From Scytalidium lignicola (Eukaryota > Ascomycota > Leotiomycetes): a stretch of 20,203 bases of DNA. The notes under the pieces were generated by a model that had not been told where the DNA came from, searched no databases, and saw nothing but the letters and a program-made list of their open reading frames with translations. This document shows, in pieces, positions 9,458-18,649 of this stretch (position 1 is the stretch's first letter; the number at the start of each line of letters is the position of its first letter). The stretch covers positions 1-20,203 of the forward strand of contig NCSJ02000526.1 of NCBI GenBank assembly GCA_002812745.2, read 5' to 3'. The translations under genes and the position numbers were made by a program.

Positions 9458-11877
9458 TTGTATTAAGCTTATATCTACTCTTAGTTATTATATCATTATC
9501 TTTACAATCTCTTTGTCTTATACTTATTAAGTTACTTTTACTTTTTATACTATTATTATATTATCCTCTTAAGTTATACTTATATCTTATATACATTAAA
9601 TTAATATAAGTAAGTTATAAGTAATATTAACTCTTTCTTATAAGTATTCTTATTATAAACTTTAATATAACAATAATAACAATAATAATAATGATGAATT
9701 TATCTTTGTTAAGCTTACTTATATTATAAAGTTTATTATTCTCTTTATTAATCTTAGTCCTTTATTAAGTATTATGTTATGAAAAGGCAAAGGTTATACT
9801 TAAGATAATTATTAAGGTTATTATTATTACTTAGGTTTTCTTTTAAGATTTTCAAGGTTTTCTCCTCTTTATATGATTAAGTTTCTTTATATCTTTATAT
9901 TATTAACAAGGCTTTGTTGTTTTCAGATTATTTTAATAATCCTTAATTAATTTCTTTGTATTTCCTAAATATGTTTATAATTCTTATATATTGTTTAAGT
10001 CTTTGCTGTTATAAGTTCTTTGTTAATAATATTATTATATCTTCTATTTTNAAAAGTTATAAGCTTTTGNTTTTTTATTATAGTATTTTTTCTAAACTTC
10101 CTTAACCCTTTCCAAATGTTTTATTATCACTTCTCTTACTTCTCTTAATGATTCTATTCTTTTATACACAATAATTACCTTTACTTCTTAGATATTATCC
10201 TTAATATACATATAAATCTTTAAGTTAAAGTTGTATATAAACTGAAAAAGAATTATTCTTGTAAACAAATGAACATTATTATTATATATGAATTTAGTTA
10301 ATATTAATTATACTACTTAATTATTTTGCTTATAATTTACAAAAACTCATAAGTAATATTCTAAGGTTTAATTCTGAACTTCTATTTGTTTGTTATTTTA
10401 AGAGTAAAATGTTGTTATCAAGTTATGTTGGATTTTTTAAGTAAAAACATAAAGATACTTAAAAATTACTAATGAATTATAAGCCTTTGTTTAATATAAT
10501 TCCTTCTAGTATACTGAAATCTTTGACAATTCATTATATAAACAATTTTGTAAGTCTAATTATTATAATAGTTTTTATACAAGGTATATATCTTGTTATC
10601 TTCGTTAACTTGTTAATAATCATTAAGTATATATTATACTCTACTCTATTTCATTTACAAGTAAACAAGTCTATAATAAAATCCATTATAATCTCTTTTT
10701 ATAACCTTTTAAGTATTAATAAAAACTTAAGTATTTTATATAAACAATGTCTTTTTGTTATTATACATTAATAAACTATAAAAGTCTTTACTTAACATTG
10801 TACATCNTTTTTTTATATTCAGTCAATAATACTTACATTGTATTAACTCAAGAATTTTGAATATTCTTAAGTAACTTATTATTAATATCTTAACTTTTAA
10901 GGCTTTATTGTCTAGAATATAAGCTTTACCTTTGTAATATAACATTCTTATCTTGTTTAACTTTTATTATTATTTAATATTATCTTTATTATTATTACTT
11001 TTATTATTATTATCATTTACTTTTATAATGTCTTTTACTTTGTTTTCCTTTAAGGTTATAAGCTTATCTTATGATTTCCTTTAACTTCTTAACTTTATGT
11101 TACTTTTCTAAGCTTCNTTTTTGACTAAACTCTTAAAAGGTTATTATGTTTATGCTTAAAGGATTTATTCTCTTCTTCAAAGTATTATTATAACAGTATT
11201 AACCTTTTTTAATATATTTAGTTAACTTCTTCTTGTCTTAAATTATCTTCTATTATTACTCTTGAATAAAAGTATCTTCTTATTATAAGTTTCAAATTAA
11301 AGAAGTTATTAATTTAGAAAGAGGTTTATATATTGTTTTAAGTGTTATTATCATTCTAATATATACTTGTAAAACAAGGTGTTTATAATTATTAATCTTA
11401 ACAATAAAGTTAAGCATTATTATTATGTTACTTATCTTATTAACCCTTAAGCATCTTGTTTAGTCTAAGACTACTTATAATTGTATAAGCTTTAGTAATT
11501 AATTAGACTTAAGGACTTTCTTTAAGAGTTTCTTTGTCTTTTTACTCTTTAAAGCTTTTGCCTTTTTATACTAATAAGTTATGTTTATAATTATTATAAA
11601 GAATATCCTTTTTAGTTTTTTTCTTAATGTTAAGAATAAGTCTCTTGTTATCTTATTTAACTTAAGTTTGTAATCTAATCATTATAATAATACATTAGTA
11701 AAGTTACTCTTTCTTGGCTAATACTCAATCTTAAAATCAAACTTAATTAACTTTTAGATTTAATATACTTGTTTACTATTGAGTTTCTCCTTGTTTATAA
11801 ACTTCTTCAAGTTGTTATAATCTGTTTTCATTATTACTGTTAAGAAGGTATAAATAAAGTAATGCTTTTATTTGTTT
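9458..11877 (-). mobile_element. Ty3/gypsy retrotransposon fragment (RNase H to integrase)
   Basis: Minus-strand sequence with RNase H upstream of integrase, the order that defines Ty3/gypsy. The 5' part (gag, protease, reverse transcriptase) is absent: the frame runs to the very edge of the TIR element at 11878, and I could not find its continuation beyond 13885. Frames change near the Ns at 11117 and 10807 and near an A homopolymer at about 10440. From about 10200 down to 9458 I see no clear domain, only AT-rich sequence that could hold the polyprotein tail. Confidence 0.8.
10230..10930 (-). pseudogene. gypsy integrase (zinc domain and DDE core)
   Basis: The zinc domain is recognisable at about 10900-10740 (I-L-E-L-I, then T-F-I-V-Y ... 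T-K-R-H-C-L-Y where the family has C-x-x-C and R-H-x-x-Y-G). The core starts at E-I-I-M-D-F-I-I-D-L; its first catalytic Asp is intact (GAT, 10683-10681). The second Asp lies in the former S-D-R-G motif and is now AAC (10491-10489). After a one-base frame change near 10440, the T-T-F-Y-S-x-N-N-K-Q-I-E motif corresponds to H-P-Q-T-D-G-Q-T-E, with the catalytic Glu codon GAA at 10382-10380. That gives a DD35E-like spacing of about 36. Y-N-N-N-V-H follows. The plus-strand open frame at 10472-10771 is the shadow of this region. Confidence 0.87.
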
Positions 11878-11879
11878 AA
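11640..11879 (-). pseudogene. gypsy RNase H C-terminal part
   Basis: A single frame reads K-H-Y-F at the start, then D-Y-N-N-L-K-K-F-I (11823-11797), a Q-V-Y-stop segment where the family has R-Q-x-R-W, K-L-I-K-F-D-F-K-I-E-Y (11753-11721), then P-R-K-S-N-F and L-D-Y-K. These match the end of gypsy RNase H (D-H-x-N-L ... L-N-x-R-Q-x-R-W ... I-x-Y-x-P-G-x-x-N-P-A-D-x-L-S-R-R-P-D-Y), with changed positions explained by C-to-T or G-to-A. The next 300 bases on the minus strand are Lys-rich linker. Confidence 0.85.
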
Positions 11880-11931
11880 CCGGCCGGCTTGTAGCCCAAT
11901 AGGCTGGCCTATACGCTAATACAGCCAAATA
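11878..11931 (+). repeat. Left terminal inverted repeat (54 bp)
   Basis: Starts AACCGGCCGG and is the inverted partner of 13783-13836, identical at 48 of 54 positions by eye. All six differences are transitions, with this copy having A or T where the right copy has G or C. Confidence 0.88.
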
Positions 11932-12050
11932 CAGCTATTAATACAATTACAACTACAATCAATTTAACTAGCAATTTAGCTATTATTCAACTACAATAAT
12001 ATTCCTTACAATATCTGCCCTTGTACACTTCCTTTTAGAGTTTTTATCAA

Positions 12051-13772
12051 CTAAAGCCTTTTCAGTACAAATTGGCAATTTTGACAAATAACCCAATCAT
12101 AGTCATCTTTATGACAATGTATTGTACAACCTTAATCTTCCTTAAAACAATAACATCTTTTAGTATTATATAAACCTTTATATTAACAAGATATTATAAC
12201 CCTTTAGCTAGTAGAAGCCTCTTTAACAGTTATTGCTAAAGTGATCTCTTTAGTAGTATATAGTATGATAATATCTGGCCATAAAGTTTTATAAACAACT
12301 GTAAGTTCTTTAGTTGGAATTAACTGTTTAATGACTTTTGATTGAGTAATAACCTTATATTTATAAGAATAAGGTTCATCCAATATATGTACAAATAAAC
12401 GTTGATTGTTAGTTGAGATCTTATCTTCCTTTAGAATCTTTAATGAAATAATATCTCCAATATCAAAATGTTGAATATTATGATTTTTGGAGTATTTTTA
12501 AGTCATTTTAACTTTAGCTTTTTGAGTTGATTGTTAAGCTTTTTGAATTATAAGATCAGAAGTTAATTAAGCTCTTGATTTAACTGCTAATTAAGCTTTA
12601 GTCTCAGATTCAACCCTGGATTCAGTCTCAGATTCAACCCTGGATTCAGCTCCAGATTCAGGTTCAAGTGTAAATTAAGTCTTTGATTGATTATTAAGGA
12701 GTTGAGGGTTAATTGGTATATTACTAATAAGTGAATTAAATTCTAAATCTGACTTAAAAATTAAAGGTAATTTAAGGTCTTTATAAAGGATTCTAATTGT
12801 AAGATCTTTATATTCTTTATTATTCAACTAATTATAAGTAGTCCTTCAATCTCTAAATAAAAGTTCAGAAGGTATACAGTTAATTATAAAGTGTTTTTAA
12901 GTATTTATTACAAGAGTAACCTTAATTAAACTATCTTTCCATTTAGTAGAATTATTATTCATTTTCCAAACTCTTACTTTATATTCAATTACTTTATTAA
13001 CTTATTTAATAAGACCTTGAGTTTATGGTGATTTAAGTACTCTATTGATTATTTAAATTCTATATTTACATAGTACAATCAAAAAGGCTTCAATTAGCTT
13101 TGATTCTTTACTTTTAAGTAAGTATAATTGAGAATATTTAATGAAGTAATCCTTGATATGTAATATCCATTTATATTAGCTAGAAGGTTTATGTCTTATA
13201 TTAATCAAATTAACCTGAATATACTCCTAAGCTCTTTCAGATATGATTAGTTCTAAAGGAGGTTTAGTTGAAGCTAGCTAATTTGCAAAGTAATTTTTGT
13301 ATATTCCAAGAATAAATTCAACATCTTCATGCTTAATTCTATAATATCATTGTTTAACAGTTAACTATCCTTTATTCTTGTTAGCATAGCAAAGTTTGAA
13401 GTACTTTGTAATAATACAATCGAAAAGTTTACTATCTTGAACTATATATCTTGGTTTTGAGTGTTTGGAATCAGGCTTATGATAAATCTTGTGATTTATA
13501 AGTTTAAATACTTTAGCCCTTTACTTAATATTTGAATCGGATGAATTCTTTAGCTTCAAATTTGAGTTATCAACAAAGGTCAATATTCGTTGTTAATACT
13601 TTGGTTGAATAGCTTTATGCTTAGTATATTTATCGTTATAAATATATCAATCAAATTCATCGTGTACACTCTGAGGGAAAGGGTTAATTGATTTAATAGA
13701 AGCTATATTGAATAAAATACTATGTTGAAAGTGCTCAAATGTAAGGTGGTTATTGAAGATTTTATTCAAATT
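12051..13772 (-). pseudogene. GIN/KRBA2-type integrase-like transposase, broken
   Basis: A single frame stays coherent for about 570 codons with only deamination-type stops and no frameshift; the start is not fixed. An N-terminal region of unknown role (13772-13390) has readable segments such as L-T-F-E-H-F-Q-H-S-I-L-F. It is followed by a zinc-binding region (Y-Y-R-I-K-H, 13350-13333) and the integrase core. The first catalytic Asp is Asn (AAT, 13211-13209) inside Q-V-N-L-I-N. K-Y-S-Q-L-Y-x-L-K-S-K follows, then S-P-x-T-Q-G-L-I-K-x-V-N-K, where the catalytic Glu codon reads AAA (13007-13005). W-K-M-N-N-N-S-T-K-W and a P-S-E-L-L-F segment complete the core. Only 67 codons separate the first Asp and the Glu positions, and no S-D-N-G-type segment lies between. 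A Ser/Glu repeat (about 12600-12670) and a Cys-rich tail (C-Y-C ... G-C-T-I-H-C-H ... I-C-Q-N-C, about 12155-12080) follow; such a tail is known in this family. Confidence 0.78.
12600..12671 (-). repeat. Tandem 24-bp repeat coding for a Ser/Glu octapeptide
   Basis: Two perfect 24-base units (12600-12623 and 12624-12647) and a diverged third partial unit. In the transposase frame they read E-S-R-V-E-S-E-T repeated. The units keep many CA and TG dinucleotides that are depleted around them. They lie in the linker after the integrase core. Confidence 0.85.
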
Positions 13773-13782
13773 GTTACACCGC

Positions 13783-13836
13783 TATTTGGCTGTATTGGCG
13801 TATGGGCCGGCCCATTGGGCTACGGGCCGGCCGGTT
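13783..13836 (-). repeat. Right terminal inverted repeat (54 bp)
   Basis: Ends CCGGCCGGTT. It keeps G/C at all six positions that differ from the left copy, so it is the less mutated of the two. It is very G+C-rich for this window. Confidence 0.88.
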
Positions 13837-13884
13837 GGCCAATGTAAAATATTGGGCTATGGGCCAGATTAGCCTATGGGCCGG
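13801..13884 (+). repeat. G+C-rich TAYGGGCC repeats at and beyond the right TIR
   Basis: The octamer TATGGGCC or TACGGGCC occurs four times, at 13801, 13821, 13858 and 13875, within otherwise AT-rich DNA. The first two are inside the right TIR and the last two lie outside it. The left end has only degraded equivalents. They may be subterminal transposase-binding repeats or the remains of a longer end. Confidence 0.6.
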
Positions 13885-15093
13885 AACATATACTATTAAC
13901 TTTAATCTATACAATAAACTTGTACTTGTTTTAATTATAAAGTTAACTTTACCAGAGAAATTACTTTTAAACTGAATTTTTCAAGCTTTAACAAAGAATA
14001 AATTCGAAAACAAAGTTATAACTCTTATAATTAAACAATTATAAAGTATAACTAAGATCTAAATCGAAAAATTAAATTAAATAATTAAAGATTAACTTAT
14101 ATGTAAAATTGTATATACATTGTTTAAGTATTATTATTATAAAATTCTAACTTGCATTAATCAATTTAAAATCTATTAAGATAAGATAATAAATAATAAG
14201 TATATTCTGATTTTAATAATAATAGCAAAAGCATAAGCAAATAAGATTNAAAAAGAATAAATTAACATTAGAAGTTTTATCTTTAAAGATAATTCATATA
14301 ATTAAAAAAAANTGAAAACTAATATCTTGTTCTACAATAAAAGNAAAAAGAAAGTAAAGTAATTAAAGTCTAAAAACATTCTATTAATATTATTATACAA
14401 TAATAATATTATCTTTAATATAAGAATTTCAACCCTTTTAAATTAATTAACAAGTTAAAGCTAAACTAGCTTATCTAGTAAAGAATTAATTTGTCTGTTA
14501 AGCTTTATTTAACTTAATTATAATAATAAAAGTTTAATTTTGTTATTTATTAAATATATATATAAATACCTTCTTTTACATCAAAAAAAATGATAAAATC
14601 AAATTAGTATTTAAAATTCTACTAAACTAAGATATCCTTTTTATTTTATTTAACTAACTTAATAATAGTTAACTTAAATTATATAGTTTCTTATATAAAG
14701 TTATTATAATTGTTCGAACGCATATACTAGAGTAGAAAAAGNAAGTATAAAAATCACTTTAATTTATTAACTTCTATAGTAATTCTTATAAATTTAAAGG
14801 TTTAATAACTTTTATTATATATAGTAAAACTAATTAGATTTCTGTATTTTCAATTATTTAATAATTTAAATAATAAAAATGGCCATTCATATTCTTAATA
14901 ACTTTATAATTACCTTTTTTTCCTATTCTGTCAATTTTAATATAAAGTAAAGCTTTAAAATCAATTTTAATATCTTGATAAAAAGTGTAATACTAATAAA
15001 TTTACTTTTTTAAATTATTAAAACTCTTTTTGATTAAGTTGAAAAATAAGTAATATAAAGGTAGAAACTTGAGCAAAATACTTCTAATATTAC
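13885..15093. other. AT-rich decayed DNA, no domain recognised
   Basis: About 1.2 kb with many poly-A/T runs and Ns at 14249, 14312, 14344 and 14742. I read the minus strand for the missing reverse transcriptase part of the gypsy element and found nothing recognisable. It ends against the LTR at 15094. AATATTA occurs on both sides of that LTR but is offset by about one base from a clean 5-base duplication. Confidence 0.55.
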
Positions 15094-15284
15094 TGTCGGT
15101 TCACCTGTAACACAAAGTACAGTATGCAATTATACGTAATATACTCGTTGTGTTATTCCATAGTTGTTATACGATTAAGGGTAAGAAGGCAAAGCTGTAG
15201 AAGCTTTGCTTGTTCCTACTACCTAATCAGGACTAGCTTACAGGGGCACATGAATATCATGTGTACATAACTACTATTCTACTA
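15094..15284 (-). repeat. 3' LTR of the older family B copy (191 bp)
   Basis: On the minus strand it runs from TAGTAGAATAGTAG (the original TGG start changed to TAG) to GGTGAACCGACA. It has exactly the same length as the LTR at 16060-16250. I count about 28 differences between them, all transitions and no indels. Confidence 0.88.
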
Positions 15285-15371
15285 ATATTAAAGTTACTCT
15301 AAAAATGGCTATATGCTATAACTCTTAAAATGCTCAAATCCATAGGGTTTTCCTAATCACATGTTAATTGC

Positions 15372-16059
15372 TTAATTGGGAATAGCTCTAAATCCTTCTT
15401 CTATATGATTCTCTATTCTGTTACTTATATTATTATGTTTTACTTATTTTACCACTTCTAATTGTACTTTATTTGTATCCAACAGTTGTTTTAAAGTGTT
15501 AGATAACTTTCCTTTGGTTATAAAATCAACTGGATTTGTAGNTTTTTTTAATCTATTATACTTTAATGATCTAGTGTTGTTTATATGCTTAACGAAAGTA
15601 TATTATATTAATTATAAGTTGCTTTTCTTGTATAATTCCTAACTTGACAAGGTAATTGCATAATAACCTTGAATTTATACATATAACTAGTAAGAGGTTG
15701 ATTTTAAGGATTCTTTTAATAATTAACTTGATCATAACTTTTATATTAAACTTATAAGCTATTCTGTATAATTCTGAGGTTAAAATGCTATGTATAACCT
15801 TCTTATACTTGACTGACATCTAGTATAATATATTTGTGTTTCCTTTTTAGTCTACAAGTGTTATAATATAGTTAATTTATAATGATAAGTCTTTGTTATT
15901 TGCAAATAAGGTATTTGTAAAGATTAGTAATTATAATATTTCCTTNTTNAGNTTAACAAATTGTATTCCTTTAATAATATTCTAGATTTACTATTATAAA
16001 TGTTTATTTAATGATTTTATGTCTTCTTTACTAAGATTAATAGCTTAAACAGTTATTAT
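15372..16059 (-). pseudogene. Family B reverse transcriptase tail and RNase H
   Basis: From the junction the frame reads A-I-N-L-S-K-E-D-I-K-S-L-N-K (about 16044-16003), a segment that precedes RNase H in this fungal copia family. F-A-N-N-K-D-L-S follows (about 15907-15884), then V-K-Y-K-K-V-I-H-S-I-L-T-S-E-L-Y and I-C-I-N-S-R-L-L. In the family these are V-T-R-S-V-x-A-S-E-L-Y and C-T-D-S-K-S-L, so the catalytic Asp of the second motif is now Asn. After the N at 15542 the frame moves by one and continues with T-N-P-V-D-F-I-T-K-G-K, equivalent to N-P-A-D-A-M-T-K, and a stop at 15374-15372. The stop-free part at 15589-15819 is one piece of this, not a separate gene. Confidence 0.88.
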
Positions 16060-16250
16060 TGGTAGAATAGTAGTTACATACACGTAATATTCACGTGCCC
16101 TTGTAAGCTAGTCCCGATTAGGTAGTAAGAACGAGTAAAACTCTTACAGCTTCGCCCTCTTACCTCTAATCGTACAATAACCATGGAATAGCACAACAAG
16201 TATATTATGTATAATTGTATACTGTACTTTGTGCTACAGGTAAACCAACA
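16060..16250 (+). repeat. 5' LTR of the younger family B copy (191 bp)
   Basis: Starts TGGTAGAATAGTAG and ends GGTAAACCAACA (TG...CA). It is the same sequence as 15094-15284 in inverted orientation. Its G+C content is higher than the surrounding desert. Confidence 0.9.
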
Positions 16251-16270
16251 CTGATCAGTTTGTACATACA

Positions 16271-16530
16271 GATCAGGAGATTATCGTTTAATCGGTAAGA
16301 CATTCAGTGGTCCCCTTTTAAAGCTGAATCTCAGGAGATTACAACTTGTTCGGTAGGACATTTGGTGGTCCCTTTACAAAGTCGCAATTTACCTTAGTCG
16401 AAGAGGGAAATAGCTATTCAACAACTACAGCTTGATTAGTAAGACGTTCGGCGGTTTCTTTTCATAGCTGTTGTTACTGAACCTGTTTTTGCTAAAAACA
16501 ACATGTTCAGTTGGACATCAGGCAGTCTAC
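16271..16530 (+). repeat. Four imperfect leader repeats after the family B LTR
   Basis: A core like CGGTAAGACATTCAGTGGTC recurs four times, with core starts at about 16293, 16351, 16437 and 16508 (spacing 58, 86 and 71). The first two copies also share an upstream TCAGGAGATTA. The copies diverge increasingly along the leader. They lie in the untranslated leader before gag, where packaging, dimerisation or primer-binding elements would be. No role can be read from the sequence. Confidence 0.65.
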
Positions 16531-16709
16531 TTATGGAGTTGTGTAGTTAGCCAATTGACTAATTCTATGCGAAAAACCACTCTTTTACCTTTTATTTTCA
16601 TTAATTTCTATTCAAAAACCATTACTTTCTTTACATCTTTCATTTTAGACTAGAAACAACATATTAAGCTACTAAAACCACGATCTTTTACCTTACTTTC
16701 ACTTTTATT

Positions 16710-18560
16710 ATGGAATTACAAGCCTCTACAAGCATACAGGAGAACTCTGGGAGCTTGTGGAACTCTATGTTCAGGAAGACCAAGAAGCTATTGTACCTTT
16801 GAAAAACTTCTGTCCAAGCCTTTGTGACTACAGAGTTTATTACTTGTGGGTAAATACTCTCCGTACTCATACGTAACCAGCTTTGTTTTACAACCAATCA
16901 AGCACCTTGTACTAGTACTAGTAGACTATACGTGTACAGCTTAAGAACAACAAGAAACATAGTGGAAACAGGAGATACAACAGGGAATACAAGGGAAAAC
17001 AGACCAGAAACCATTGCAAGGGCAACAGAGAGTATTGTAAGAGTAAATTAGGAGGTATAAATCAAGAAATGGAAATAGGGAATAACGACCAGACTTACGA
17101 AGAACGACTGGCTTGAATTCTTGGAAACTAAGGTTTATGAATACTGTCTTGACAAGAGAAGTGACATAGACCTTTGAGACTTGTTTCAAGATGATTTCAA
17201 GGACTTTACCATCGACTACTTCAGAGCAATTCCTTAGAAAGAGTTACAAGGCTTACACAACTGCCTTCGCTATGGTGATATGCAGGTGATGTATAACAAC
17301 AAGAATATTATAATCGCTTAGACCTTTGTGGATATACTACAAGAGGAAGAATAATATGTATAAGACGAAGAGGACCTTAAGGATGCTCTCCATGATCTTC
17401 AAAAAGGACTTATCACTTTTATGGTTATTATACTCCTTGAAACTATTCAACCTACAAACTCTTGAATTAGCCTTAAAGTTCTTAGCTTAATGTTTGCAAG
17501 CCAGGAATCAAGTGCTATTAGAACTCCTCAAAGTAAGTAATAATTTTACAGACTATAACAATACCATAGCCTTAACTGCGAGTCTAGCCTATTACTATCA
17601 CTTTCAACTTGACCTGTGTACATGAAACAAGTCTTTGATATTGCCAAAATGTATACAGAAGACTAGAAGTACAATAAGGCGACTAGTAACTTCGAATATA
17701 AGTTGATGATCTTCAAGAGTTATTGTGAACAAGTAGAATTGTTAAAGGAATTCTATATCAAAGTGTTCTCTACTATGTTAACAAGGCTAGCAAAAGGTTA
17801 TTTTATTGCTAACAACCTTGCTAAACGTACATTCGAAGAGGTATGTACTTACTTACATAACTTTTACGAAGGACCTACATACCATCGTCGAATTTATACT
17901 GAATGGGAAGGCATAACGTTAGCCTTGATCACAACTGTAAACCCTGGGAAAACAATGCTTGAGAATATACAATTGCTTATCAACAAGCTCCAAGAGCTCT
18001 AATATGGCCTTTAACCAGCCTATAAGACGATTAATATTCTCTACAAGAAGTTGATTATCACTTGCTAGGGATCTCCGGTGTGTAGATATGCTATTTCAGA
18101 CTTATTAGGAGACTTAGGGCAATTCATCAACAAACTCCATTCGTCCATCATGTTGTACGAGAAGGAAAAGGAGTAAGAACATAACAATGAAACTTATTTT
18201 ACAGATTGTTGTTATTATACCAATTGCAGAGTAAACTAATGATTCAATTCATAGGGCCTTAGGTGTATTATTTCATATTCTCAGACGTAAGGAAGATGTT
18301 TTATATGCAAAAGGGAAGGGTGCTGATCATAGAAATACTTGTAGGAAGAGTAAGATATAGAGAAAGCATGTTTTAAAGTTAAAAATATGGGTAAATTTAG
18401 CTTTAGCATCTGTGGTTCTAAACAACGTTTCAATGAATGGTTTAAATAATACATTGCTGATTGTGAAGGAAGTAACTCTGAAGAAGATGAATTAAGCTTT
18501 ACTTTTAAGACTTTATTTATTTATAATGATGTAGAAATAGACTTTGAGGAACTTGACTAG
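16710..18560 (+). pseudogene. Family B gag remnant
   Basis: One frame is coherent for about 1850 bases from the provisional ATG at 16710, with only substitution-type stops. Recognisable parts include W-L-E-F-L-E-T-K (about 17109), L-R-Y-G-D-M-Q-V-M-Y (about 17268) and the stop-free block 17703-18002 (F-K-S-Y-C-E-Q-V-E ... F-Y-E-G-P-T-Y-H-R-R ... L-I-N-K-L-Q-E-L). The equivalent of A-C-Q-G-T-P-A-C-R-Y-A follows at about 18060. The zinc knuckle C-F-I-C-K-R-E-G-C at 18297-18323 keeps all three Cys, but the His is Tyr (TAC, 18336-18338) and two stops intervene. An acidic stretch (D-C-E-G-S-N-S-E-E-D-E-L) follows near 18460. I recognise this as the Gag of a fungal copia family from memory. The first part (16710-17060) is not recognised. 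Confidence 0.78.
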
Positions 18561-18649
18561 CCTGAAATTATATTTTTTTATTATAATTATGTTCTTTATC
18601 TTATGTGGAAGTTTCTTAGTGGAATTAGTTATATTAATTATTATAGAAT

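Larger units (their letters stand above)
11878..13836 (-). mobile_element. GIN/Ginger-like DNA transposon with integrase-type transposase, decayed
   Basis: A 1959-base unit bounded by 54-base terminal inverted repeats, filled by one minus-strand frame encoding an integrase-like protein. DNA transposons whose transposase resembles gypsy integrase are known as GIN or Ginger elements, and the domesticated genes KRBA2 and SCAND3 carry the same core. The left end abuts gypsy coding sequence, so it sits in or against that element. No target-site duplication is visible (GTTT on the left, GGCC on the right), and the right side carries about 48 further bases of similar G+C-rich repeat, so the true outer ends are uncertain. 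Confidence 0.72.
15094..16059 (-). mobile_element. Ty1/copia family B, older copy, 3' part (minus strand)
   Basis: Read on the minus strand: the end of reverse transcriptase, RNase H, a short 3' untranslated stretch, then the 3' LTR. Coding sequence runs up to base 16059 and stops exactly where the TG of the plus-strand family B LTR begins at 16060. The remainder of this copy should lie beyond the window, on the far side of the inserted element. Confidence 0.85.

Noticed and set aside
10472..10771. Plus-strand open frame of 99 codons
   Set aside because: It is opposite the gypsy integrase core, which is clearly recognisable on the minus strand. The plus frame has only Ile/Leu/Asn-rich shadow sequence.
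15094..16250. DNA transposon with 191-bp terminal inverted repeats
   Set aside because: The interior reads as copia RT/RNase H on the minus strand ending normally before one repeat, and the other repeat is followed by a copia leader and gag on the plus strand. Two LTRs of nested elements explain everything.
16271..16530. CRISPR array, from the repeated leader motif
   Set aside because: Four imperfect, unevenly spaced and progressively diverging copies in a fungal retrotransposon leader do not resemble a CRISPR array, and there are no cas genes.
16941..17189. Minus-strand open frames at 16688-16897 and 16941-17189
   Set aside because: Both lie opposite the family B gag frame and have Cys/Phe/Ser-rich shadow sequence with no recognisable motif.
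17703..18002. Stand-alone 99-residue gene
   Set aside because: It lies in the same frame as the decayed family B gag on both sides and matches the middle of that protein.
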